A stretch of 64,000 bases of DNA, taken from Marinobacter nauticus. GTDB taxonomy: Bacteria; Pseudomonadota; Gammaproteobacteria; Enterobacterales; Shewanellaceae. Shown piece after piece: positions 10,701 through 17,107 of the stretch (within the stretch, counting starts at the first letter, position 1; each line of letters starts with the position of its first letter). The notes under the pieces are model-generated. The model was not told where the DNA came from. It did not search any database and saw only the letters and a program-made list of their open reading frames with translations. A program made the translations under genes and the position numbers. The stretch spans positions 806,001 through 870,000 of the forward strand of contig NZ_JAHVJZ010000001.1 in the NCBI RefSeq assembly GCF_019801015.1. Reading direction: 5' to 3'.

Positions 10701-10836
10701 CATGTTTGGTCTGGGCTTTGCGACGGTGCTGACGCTGGTGGTGGTGCCCGTGCTGTACGCCAGCTTCTACCGGATTCAGCCGCCGAAGCCCGGAGAAGTG
10801 CCCCGCCCGGCACCGGCGCAGCCCATCGCGGCGTAA
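7744..10836 (+). CDS. RND efflux permease (AcrB/MexB superfamily, inner membrane)
   Basis: 1030 residues, the usual size for a proton-driven RND pump. The N-terminal helix (NIAHYAIKHRVISWMFLV) is followed by a large periplasmic loop, then helices 2-6, a second large loop and helices 8-12. The proton-relay helix 4 reads GMLVDNAIVVVEG with the acidic residue at D398; AcrB has two adjacent Asp here, this protein has D-N. AAGGAG is within the end of the upstream adaptor gene. It forms the inner-membrane engine of the tripartite pump with the two preceding adaptors. The single-Asp form is common in TriC-like and related pumps. Confidence 0.93.
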   Translation: MNIAHYAIKHRVISWMFLVILGIGGVLAFQDLGRLEDPAFTIKDAMVITQYPGATAMEVEEELTYPLEKAIRQLPYVDKINSTSTPGMSQIMVSMKMDYGADELPQIWDELRRKVADEQPMLPPGAYAPKVMDDFGDVFGILLMVTGDNYSYSELKAYVDSLRRELELIDGVGKVALAGDQQEQIHIEVSLKKLAALNLDVNTVVGLLNQQNAVLDAGKITIDGESLYLRPGGFDSSVDPIIHGRDTGQLVRLTDVATIHRGFQEIPTNLVQYNGDSAISLGISFATGVNVVEVGQRIDARLAELETARPAGIHLHTLYDQPKEVDQSVDGFIISLAQAVGIVIVVLLFAMGLRSGLIIGLVLLLTVLGTFMMMQWTNVELHRISLGALIIALGMLVDNAIVVVEGILVGRQRGLSKLDAATGIVKQTAWPLLGATVIAITAFAPIGLSPDATGEFMGSLFWVLCYSLFLSWITALTLTPFLADLLLPANDAKQGDGEPADPYKGLIFTLFRGTLTFALRHKALTLGAMLMLLVGAGAGFGFVKNAFFPPSNTPIFYLDLWMPEGTDIRTTHQMVQSVEETVLAKPGVAFVTSTTGQGMQRFTLTYQPEKQYAAFAQLQVRTETREQMQALMLELATELPDRYPQAQFQQRLMEIGPSPASKIEARLSGPDPDTLRTLAAQVESIFRADDGARNVRYNWRERTKVLAPVINESQARRLGISNEELAGTLQMAFGGTTVGLYRDGTRMLPIVVRLPEEERVDFGSFDNITLWSPTLQTYVPVQQVVSRVDLVWQDSVIQRKDRKRTLTVMADHDILGDETAASLFARLRPQVEALDLPPGYSLEWGGEYEAQNDAQSMLFSSLPMGYLFMFIITVFLFDSLRKPVVIWLTVPLSVIGVTVGLLATNQPFTFTALLGLLSLSGMVLKNGIVLLDQLNLELNSGKAPYQAVMDAAISRVRPVSMAALTTILGMIPLVFDAFFASMAVTIMFGLGFATVLTLVVVPVLYASFYRIQPPKPGEVPRPAPAQPIAA

Positions 10837-10843
10837 TTCCTCC

Positions 10844-10878
10844 GACAAAAAAGGCGACCTCAGGGTCGCCTTTTTGTC
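10844..10878. terminator. bidirectional terminator after the RND operon
   Basis: Stem GGCGACC (10853-10859)/GGTCGCC (10864-10870) inside a longer palindrome, gacaaaaaa before and tttttgtc after. It serves the plus-strand pump operon and the convergent PH-domain gene. Confidence 0.88.
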
Positions 10879-10894
10879 GGTCTGCGTTGCGGCG

Positions 10895-11272
10895 TTACCT
10901 CAGTACCAGATCAGCGATGGCGCGCTGTATCCCCACCACATCGGTGCCCTTTTTCAGCTCACGCTCCACCGGACTGCTCTGGCCGGAGATCCAGATCTTC
11001 AGCTCCGCATCCATATCGAAATGGCCACTGGTTTCCACCAGAAAATGGGTGATCGATTTGAAGGGAATCGAGTGATAGGTCACTTTCTTGCCGGTCATCC
11101 CCTGTTTGTCGATCAGCAGCAAACGCTTATCGGTAAAGACAAACAGATCGCGAATCACCTTGTACGCCAGTTTGAGTTGCTCGCCGCTGGCCAAAATCGG
11201 CGCCAGCTCGCGGTGCAACTCATCCAGATCCACTTCCGTGGCGTTCCCCATCAATCCATCCAGCAGTCCCAT
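10895..11272 (-). CDS. bacterial PH-domain protein (YvbH-like)
   Basis: 125 residues from the ATG at 11272, which has AAGGAGG immediately upstream. An in-frame start at 11308 would run through the add terminator hairpin, so it was rejected. The pattern LAYKVIRDLFVFTDKRLLLID, then KKVTYHSIPFKSITHFLVET and GHFDMDAELKIWI, is the seven-strand bacterial PH fold (PF08000-type). There is no signal peptide or membrane helix, so it is cytoplasmic. The biochemical role of this family is not established and the neighbours give no clue. Confidence 0.8.
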   Translation of the reverse strand: MGLLDGLMGNATEVDLDELHRELAPILASGEQLKLAYKVIRDLFVFTDKRLLLIDKQGMTGKKVTYHSIPFKSITHFLVETSGHFDMDAELKIWISGQSSPVERELKKGTDVVGIQRAIADLVLR

Positions 11273-11290
11273 AGTGCCTCCTTTTCCGAT

Positions 11291-11320
11291 AAAAAAACCC
11301 GAAGCCATGGCTTCGGGTTT
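11291..11320 (-). terminator. intrinsic terminator of add
   Basis: Palindrome AAACCCGAAGCC / GGCTTCGGGTTT (11295-11320), with seven A on the plus strand at 11291-11297 that become the U-run of the minus-strand add transcript. Confidence 0.85.
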
Positions 11321-11325
11321 CAGGG

Positions 11326-12321
11326 TTACGCTTTCTCTGCCTTGAGGGCTTGCCGCTCCTGCTCAGTGAGGAATGCCGCTTTCAGGCCATTCTCCTGCAG
11401 GGTCCGACACTGTTCAGCACTCAGGCCCGCCGCAGGTGCGGCCACCTCGTACTCATGCCGCAAATCCACCGCTTCCACACCGGGGTCATCGGTATTGAGC
11501 GTGACCGTCAGGCCCCGCGCCAGGAAGGTGGTGATCGGGTGTTCTGCGATGGATTTCACGGTGGTGGTCTGAATGTTGGAGGTCAGGCAGGATTCCAGGG
11601 CGATCCCCTTCTCCTTGAGGAAATCCATCAGGGCCGGATCTTCCACCGCCTTAACGCCGTGGCCAATCCGCTCGGCGCCCAGTTCACGGACGGCGTGCCA
11701 GATGCTTTCCGGCCCGGCGGCTTCACCGGCATGGATAGTCAGGTGGAAACCGGCGTCGCGGGCGATGCGGAAATGGTCTTCAAACAACGCGCCGGGCTTA
11801 CCCAGTTCATCGCCAGCCAGGTCCATCGCGGTAATGCGGTCGCGGAATGCCAGACAGGCCTGCAGTTCCGCATGGCAGGCATCCGGGCCGAAGGTGCGAC
11901 TGAGGATGCCGATCAACTTGGCCTTTACGCCGAAATCACGACAGCCAGCGCGTACACCATCAACCACCGCTTCCACCACTCCTTCCGGGTCCAGGCCGTG
12001 GGTCATCCCCATATAGCCGGGGGAAAAGCGCAGTTCGGCGTAATCAATGCCATGGAGTTTGAGGTCTTCAGCGTTCTCATAGGCCACACGGCGAACCGCG
12101 TCGTAATCCTTCAGTACCGCAACGCCCCAGTCGAGCTTGGCGAGGAAAGTCACCAGGTCTGGCGCGTTGTCGGTAATTTGAACGTGGGGGATCAGCGCTT
12201 CAAAGCTGTCTGCGGGCAGCGCGAGACCGTGCTGCTGGCCCAGTTCCCATATGGTACGGGGCCGTATATTGCCGTCGAGGTGGCGATGCAGATCCACCAA
12301 AGGCAACGAAGTATCAATCAT
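11326..12321 (-). CDS. add: adenosine deaminase
   Basis: 331 residues, the E. coli Add length. It deaminates adenosine and deoxyadenosine to inosine and deoxyinosine in purine salvage. Zinc and catalytic residues fall at the same numbers as in E. coli: H12 and H14 (DLHRHLDG), H197 and E200 (TIHAGEA), H221 (RIGHG), D278 and D279 (NTDDP). It is monocistronic, with its own terminator and a 5' gap containing a TATAGT box on the minus strand at 12389-12394. Together with codBA it suggests that the cell salvages exogenous nucleosides and bases. Confidence 0.95.
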   Translation of the reverse strand: MIDTSLPLVDLHRHLDGNIRPRTIWELGQQHGLALPADSFEALIPHVQITDNAPDLVTFLAKLDWGVAVLKDYDAVRRVAYENAEDLKLHGIDYAELRFSPGYMGMTHGLDPEGVVEAVVDGVRAGCRDFGVKAKLIGILSRTFGPDACHAELQACLAFRDRITAMDLAGDELGKPGALFEDHFRIARDAGFHLTIHAGEAAGPESIWHAVRELGAERIGHGVKAVEDPALMDFLKEKGIALESCLTSNIQTTTVKSIAEHPITTFLARGLTVTLNTDDPGVEAVDLRHEYEVAAPAAGLSAEQCRTLQENGLKAAFLTEQERQALKAEKA

Positions 12322-12562
12322 CTGGACGATTCCTATTGGTCTTTAGTTGCTCTATAGCGTGAAGGATCTTCTGTCCTACTGTTCAGTCACTATAGAGTGC
12401 AGTCAGGATAACCGAAAGGCGGTTGGGATGGCAGGAAATCCCCTGATGATACAGCCCTCTAGACTGTCAACTTTTTGCGGCCAAACCCCGTAGAACCGCT
12501 ACTTTCCACCGCATAATCAAGCGACTGGCAACACGGTTTGCCGTCAAAAGCCGGGCCCGTTG
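12322..12562. promoter_or_regulatory. add upstream region with repeated TCTATAG boxes
   Basis: No gene is seen here. The 11-mer TCTATAGTGAC occurs on the minus strand at 12386-12396, placing TATAGT as a -10 box about 60 bp before the add start, and again on the plus strand at 12563-12573. A third variant, TCTATAGCGTGA, is at 12351-12362. The inverted arms CTCTATAG (12350-12357) and CTATAGAG (12390-12397) flank the presumed add start site. This looks like a divergent promoter region. Confidence 0.4.
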
Positions 12563-12564
12563 TC

Positions 12565-12570
12565 TATAGT
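12565..12570 (+). promoter_or_regulatory. candidate -10 box for a plus-strand RNA
   Basis: TATAGT in the context TGTCTATAGTGACC, with GC-rich sequence around it. TTGCCG at 12538-12543 is 21 bp away, longer than ideal, so the -35 is uncertain. It would start a transcript near 12577, just before the terminal helix of the candidate structured RNA. Confidence 0.35.
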
Positions 12571-12576
12571 GACCCT

Positions 12577-12905
12577 ATCCCACCCTTTCGGCGGACGGTT
12601 TTGCTGAGGATCACCGGCTCAGGTCGGTGGTTCAGTTAAGGCCCGAGGTGGGCAACCGCGCATCACACACTGGCGTAGCACGACAATGGCATCGCCGTGG
12701 CCATCGGCCCGCGATGCCATTGAGTGGTCAACCGGCGCAATCCCGGCTCAACACCGACCTCCAGTTTGAGCCTGGGGTTGCACCGCCTTCGCTGATGGCC
12801 CGTTTTCCTCTGCGCCGGCCGGCTCCGACCGGAGTCCGGCCTGGTTCAGGCGATGATCGGCCGTGTGTGTGTTGGCTCCGGCCTCATCACCGTCCGCTGA
12901 ACCCT
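12577..12905 (+). ncRNA. candidate structured noncoding RNA between add and the ABC exporter
   Basis: No credible protein is encoded here; the longest frame is Arg/Pro-rich low-complexity. The stretch holds nested complementary segments. A terminal helix pairs GCGGACGGT (12591-12599) with ACCGTCCGC (12889-12897) and extends inward with TGAGG (12605-12609)/CCTCA (12882-12886). Hairpins include CAATGGCATCGC/GCGATGCCATTG (12684-12695/12711-12722), GCCC/GGGC (12641-12653) and a 10-bp stem at 12817-12841 with a GACC loop. GGCTCAA/TTGAGCC (12745-12751/12766-12772) presents a loop CACCGACCT that is complementary to AGGTCGGTG at 12621-12629, a pseudoknot geometry. It does not match RNase P, tmRNA, 6S, SRP or riboswitches that I can recall. 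Strand is inferred from the -10 box; the 3' end is uncertain. Confidence 0.45.
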
Positions 12906-12954
12906 TTTGTTCTGGTGGCGACGACGTAACTCGGCCGCCGCCAGTGGTAGCGCC

Positions 12955-14724
12955 TCAGGTTGGCGAGGCCTCCTGAGGCTCCGCCATCAACTGCAGTTCA
13001 GCCAGTTGACGATAAAGCGGGCTGTCATTGAGCAACTGTTGATGGGAGCCCACCGCCTGTATGCGCCCCCCTTCCAGCACCACCAGCCGGTCAGCGTTGG
13101 CTACGGTGGAAAGCCGGTGCGCAATGATCAACGTGGTGCGACCGGCCATCAATCGCTCCAGTCCGGCCTGCACCGCCACCTCGTTGGCCGCATCCAGCGC
13201 AGAGGTGGCTTCATCCAGCAGCAGGATTGGCCGGTCCGCCAGTATCGCCCGGGCGATGGCGATGCGCTGTTTCTGGCCGCCGGAGAGACGCACACCGCGT
13301 TCACCAAGCTCAGAGTGATACCCCTCTGGCAGCTGAACAATGAACTCCTCAGCCCGAGCGGCCTGACAGGCAGCCTCCACCTCCGCCAACGTGGCCTCCG
13401 GCCGACCATAGCGGACATTCTCCAGCACCGTAGTGGCGAAGATCACCGGCTCCTGGGAGACCAGCGCGAACTGACGGCGCCATTGATCCGGGTCGCACTG
13501 GTGGGTGGTCACCCCATCCAGCGACAGGGTGCCCTGATCCGGGCGGTAGAACAGCTTAAGGAGCTGGAATAAAGTGGTTTTCCCGGCACCACTTGGGCCG
13601 ACCAGTGCCACCCGCTCCCCAGGCGCGATGGACAGAGTCAGATCGGACACCACCGGGCGCTCCGGAGCACTGGGATACGCAAAGCGGACACCGGTAAATT
13701 CCAGCGCCCCCCGCAGTGGCCGGGGCAACGCGACCGTCTGTTGTGGCGCTTCAATGTCCACCGTTTCCGCCATCAGCTCCCGCAGTCGCTCACTGGCCCC
13801 AGCGGCCCGTTGGATCTCGCCAATCACTTCACTCAGGGTGGCCACCGCCCCCGCGACCAGCACGGCATAAAACATAAAGGCGGTCAGCTGGCCGGCGCTC
13901 AGCGTGCCAGCCATCACCTCCAATGCGCCGCGCCAGCTCACCAGCGTAATGGCCGTAACGGAAAGGACCATCACCGCCGCAATCAGGCCAGAGCGATAAC
14001 GGATACGTTGTTTGGCCGTGGCCATCACGGCCTCCACATCGCGATGGAACAGGGTGCGATCCTGCGCTTCATGGCCATAGGCCTGAACGGTCTGAATCTC
14101 ATGCAGGGTTTCATCCACCCGGGCGCCCAGATCCGCCACCCGGTCCTGACTGGTGCGACTCAGCGCACGCACCCGGCGTCCAAAAAAGAAGATCGGCCCC
14201 AGCACCACCGGCACGGCAACCGCCACGGCCAGAGTCAGTTGCCAGCTGGTCACCATCATCATCACACTGCCACCCACAAGCGTCAGGGCCGAGCGCAACG
14301 CCATCGACAAGCTCATTCCCACCACGGTTTGCAGCACCGTGGTATCGGCGGTAAAGCGGGAGATCACCTCCCCGGTGCGGCTGCTCTCAAAAAACGACGG
14401 CGACAGCCTGAGCAGATGGTCAAACACCGCTTTGCGCAGGTCGGCACTGACCCGCTCCCCCAGCCAGCTCATCAGGTAAAAGCGAACAAACACCGCCACC
14501 GCCCCGACCAGATTGATCACCAACACCAGCAGCATGGTTTGATTCAGGGCCGACGGGTCACCGGAGAGAAAGCCTTCGTCCACCAGCAATCGAACCCCCT
14601 GCCCCAGAACCAGCCAGGCGCCTGACCCCACGCATAAGGCCAACAACGCCAGCATCACCCGGCGGCGGTAAGGCCGCAGGAAACCCCACAGCCAGGGCAG
14701 GATCGAAGAGGAGGAAGACGACAT
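12955..14724 (-). CDS. ABC exporter half-transporter (fused membrane and ATPase domains, MsbA/LmrA type)
   Basis: 589 residues. Six predicted helices occupy residues 20-300. The nucleotide-binding domain has Walker A GPSGAGKTT (376-384), signature LSGGQKQR (480-487), Walker B LLLDE (501-505) and the switch His in AHRLS (H536). The protein should homodimerise in the inner membrane and export a lipid, drug or similar molecule; substrate is not predictable. The N-terminus has a Ser-rich leader of seven residues. It is monocistronic between gltS and the candidate structured RNA. No terminator was recognised right after the stop, so its transcript may run antisense into that RNA. Confidence 0.9.
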   Translation of the reverse strand: MSSSSSSILPWLWGFLRPYRRRVMLALLALCVGSGAWLVLGQGVRLLVDEGFLSGDPSALNQTMLLVLVINLVGAVAVFVRFYLMSWLGERVSADLRKAVFDHLLRLSPSFFESSRTGEVISRFTADTTVLQTVVGMSLSMALRSALTLVGGSVMMMVTSWQLTLAVAVAVPVVLGPIFFFGRRVRALSRTSQDRVADLGARVDETLHEIQTVQAYGHEAQDRTLFHRDVEAVMATAKQRIRYRSGLIAAVMVLSVTAITLVSWRGALEVMAGTLSAGQLTAFMFYAVLVAGAVATLSEVIGEIQRAAGASERLRELMAETVDIEAPQQTVALPRPLRGALEFTGVRFAYPSAPERPVVSDLTLSIAPGERVALVGPSGAGKTTLFQLLKLFYRPDQGTLSLDGVTTHQCDPDQWRRQFALVSQEPVIFATTVLENVRYGRPEATLAEVEAACQAARAEEFIVQLPEGYHSELGERGVRLSGGQKQRIAIARAILADRPILLLDEATSALDAANEVAVQAGLERLMAGRTTLIIAHRLSTVANADRLVVLEGGRIQAVGSHQQLLNDSPLYRQLAELQLMAEPQEASPT

Positions 14725-14805
14725 AACGCACCCTGAGTTTTACGACAAATCAAAGTGATATTAACCCAGAGGCAGCCCAATTCGACAAGGTGGGGCCGCA
14801 AAAGC

Positions 14806-14831
14806 AAAAAGGCGCACAAGGCGCCTTTTTG
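14806..14831. terminator. bidirectional terminator upstream of the ABC gene and downstream of gltS
   Basis: Stem GGCGC (14811-14815)/GCGCC (14821-14825), five-base loop, with A5 before and T5 after. It mainly serves the minus-strand gltS, which ends at 14847. Confidence 0.75.
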
Positions 14832-14846
14832 TATAACGGGATGGGG

Positions 14847-16070
14847 TCAACTAAGGAAGGTCAGGTAACCCTGCAGGATGATGAGGTTAACGATGTCGAT
14901 AAAGAACGCCCCGACAATCGGCACCACCATAAAGGCCTGAGGTGACGGGCCGTAGCGGTTCACCACCGAGCCCATGTTCATTACCGCCGTCGGCGTCGCG
15001 CCCAAACCAAAGCCACAGTGGCCACTGGCTATGGTGGCCGCATCGTAATTGCTGCCCATCGCCTTAAAGGTGATGAAGAAAGTGAACACCCCGATGGCGA
15101 TGGACTGAATGGTCAGAATCACCAGGAACGGAATCGCCAGATCGAAGATATTCCACAGTTTCAGGCTCATCAGCGCCATGGCCAGGAACAGCGACAACGA
15201 AACGGTGCCCAGAATGTCCAGAGTCTCGGTTTCGATCTTACGAACCTTGGTAAGCTCCAGAAGATTGGTAATCACCACACCGATAAACAGCGCGTAAACG
15301 AAATCCGGGATCATCAACCAGCTGATTTCAAACCCTTTGACCCAGCCCTCCAGGTATTTCGCCCCGTTAACGCAGATCAGCAAAATAAAGAGCAGTTCAA
15401 TCACCTTTTTGGCAGTGACCTTGTCCTCTTCATACTCGTTGTACGTCACCACTTCCGGGTGCGTCCGGTGTTGCGCCAGCGTGCCGTATTCGGACTGCAA
15501 TCGGTGCTTTTCAATCAACCGCTGTGCAACCGGAGTCCCGATAATGCCCCCGGCAATCAGACCGAACGTCGCGGATGCCATGGCAATTTCCAGCGTGTTG
15601 GTTAGGCCGAACATCTCTTCCAGCGTCTGCGACCAGGCCGCACCCGTACCGTGACCGCCGGACAACGTAATGGAGCCGGCAATCAGTCCCATCAAGGGGT
15701 CCAGCCCCATCAGACTGGCCAGCGAGACGCCGATGGCGTTCTGCATCACGATACACAGCGACGCGATACCCAGAAACACAAACACCTTGGCACCGCCCTT
15801 CACCAACTGCGTGTAGTTGGCCGACAAGCCCACCGTGGCAAAAAACATCAGCATAAAGGTGTTCTGCAGCGGCAAATCAAACACCAGATCCACATCGTTG
15901 AAATGCAGCACAGTGATAAGACAGGCAACCACCAGCCCCCCGACAATGGGCTCTGGAATATTAAAGCGTTTTAAAACGGGCAGGCGTGCATTGATGATAT
16001 GACCTAAAAAAAGCACGCTAATGGCAATCATAAATGATTCCAGCGCCCCAACAGAGATGACCTGATCCAT
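14847..16070 (-). CDS. gltS: sodium/glutamate symporter GltS
   Basis: 407 residues, the family length. The protein is polytopic, with the two inverted GltS pore-loop signatures: GSITLSGGHGTGAAW in the first half and GHCGFGLGATPTAVMNM in the second. It imports glutamate with sodium across the inner membrane. GAGG lies 6 bases before the ATG at 16070. It is monocistronic, divergent from the cytochrome gene about 1 kb away. Confidence 0.94.
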   Translation of the reverse strand: MDQVISVGALESFMIAISVLFLGHIINARLPVLKRFNIPEPIVGGLVVACLITVLHFNDVDLVFDLPLQNTFMLMFFATVGLSANYTQLVKGGAKVFVFLGIASLCIVMQNAIGVSLASLMGLDPLMGLIAGSITLSGGHGTGAAWSQTLEEMFGLTNTLEIAMASATFGLIAGGIIGTPVAQRLIEKHRLQSEYGTLAQHRTHPEVVTYNEYEEDKVTAKKVIELLFILLICVNGAKYLEGWVKGFEISWLMIPDFVYALFIGVVITNLLELTKVRKIETETLDILGTVSLSLFLAMALMSLKLWNIFDLAIPFLVILTIQSIAIGVFTFFITFKAMGSNYDAATIASGHCGFGLGATPTAVMNMGSVVNRYGPSPQAFMVVPIVGAFFIDIVNLIILQGYLTFLS

Positions 16071-16823
16071 TAAAACCTCAAAGAATTATATTTATTATTT
16101 TTTCACCGTCCTTAGTGAAGGGAATCTTTGAAATCCTTTCGTTGCTCAGCTCTGGACCCGGAGATCCACATAGCAAACGCGCTAAGTGCTGACGCCCTAT
16201 AATCAACGTTGAAACCGAAAAGCGCGCAAGAAAAATCTGATGGCCAAAGTGCCCACCTGAGCCAAAAGTCAGACCAACATCAAAGAATTGATAAAATTTC
16301 CGCCCGGCCGCGTTCAGCCTTTAATCGTTCCAACAATATTATTCTCTGTTTTTGCCTGCAGGACCGGAGGTTGGACGGCTCCCAAAGTGGCGAACCATTG
16401 ACCAGGCCCAGCCTCTGGGTGGCGAATAAGTGCTCGCCAGAACTGACCAGGTGATTCATGGGTAAGGCTGCGGCAGACCGAATGTCACCGATCAACGGTA
16501 TCCGGGACAGGCGTTATCGACGGGTCGCAAAGACAACGTCAACGCCATAATTCAATCTGCTTTTTTATCTCTGTATTTGCATTATCGAATCTCTCTCCCT
16601 TGAACAACGCCACCCATTTTCTTCCTTCATAGCCAAAAAGAATTGAGTAAGAAAGAATGGTTCTTTTTGTTGCAAACCGTTTATGTCAGGTGAAATTAAA
16701 AATTGTTTTTCGTCTAACGACGAATTCCATCCCGTCTGATCACATATTTTTTACCCGGCTTTTTTGCCTGCCCCAGCCGGAGCCATTCCACAAGTTTACT
16801 TTTTGTTCACATTATTTACTTCG
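16071..16823. other. gene-poor spacer between gltS and the cytochrome leader
   Basis: No frame in this stretch has protein-like composition or a good ribosome site; the two frames of 70-81 codons near 16209-16495 oppose each other and look random. A TATAAT hexamer at 16198-16203 (plus strand) has no matching -35. ATCAAAGAATTGAT at 16280-16293 is a palindrome but has the half-sites in the wrong order for FNR. The stretch becomes AT-rich from about 16550 onward. Confidence 0.4.
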
Positions 16824-16839
16824 CGTGATCCCCATCACA
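16824..16839. promoter_or_regulatory. CRP/FNR-family (CRP-like) binding site upstream of the cytochrome
   Basis: CGTGATCCCCATCACA matches the CRP consensus TGTGA-N6-TCACA at nine of ten defined positions. Its centre at 16831.5 would be -41.5 for a start near 16873, a class II activator position, with the T/A-rich TAGTTTTTAAT overlapping the expected -10. CRP control of anaerobic respiration genes is established in Shewanella; here it is inferred. Confidence 0.6.
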
Positions 16840-16873
16840 TCAAATCCCGCGCCGACTGCTAGTTTTTAATTAA

Positions 16874-17107
16874 CTAAATTAGCTGAAGGAACATTAGAAA
16901 AAGCAGGACGTTACCCAAGTTAGCCCAACAGACCCGACGAAAGGTGCCGGGGTCAAAACTCAGAACATCCTAAAACGGCCGCAGCAGGCAGGTTTCGGGC
17001 AGAGGAGGATTTCCCTGCTCCGGACGAGCTCATGCTCAAAAACGCCTTAAGCCGCCGCCCCAGCACCCGGAGTCAGTGGTCTCAAACTGAAAAAACGGAG
17101 AATGATG
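16874..17107 (+). other. long 5' leader of the multihaem cytochrome gene
   Basis: About 230 nt would be transcribed before the start codon if the CRP-linked promoter is right. GACCC and GGGTC near 16930-16955 can pair around a GACGAAAGGTGCC loop. A second GC-rich block with AGAGGAGG lies near 16999-17010. I could not match it to a c-di-GMP, cobalamin or Moco riboswitch. Confidence 0.3.

Noticed and set aside
12577-12905. RNase P RNA, tmRNA or a known riboswitch
   Set aside because: The invariant RNase P GAGGAAAGTCC block, the tmRNA ends and the FMN, cobalamin and yybP-ykoY signatures are all absent on both strands.
12627-12929. 100-codon plus-strand frame in the add/ABC gap
   Set aside because: Arg/Pro/Trp-rich low-complexity translation without a ribosome site; the stretch is better explained by RNA helices.
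16280-16293. FNR box
   Set aside because: Half-sites read ATCAA-N4-TTGAT, the reverse order of the FNR consensus TTGAT-N4-ATCAA.
16209-16495. Overlapping opposite frames of 70-81 codons upstream of the cytochrome
   Set aside because: No ribosome site, random-looking translations, mutually opposed.
16874-17107. c-di-GMP (GEMM) riboswitch in the cytochrome leader
   Set aside because: The GGGCAAACC and GACGCAAAGCC core strings of that family are not present.
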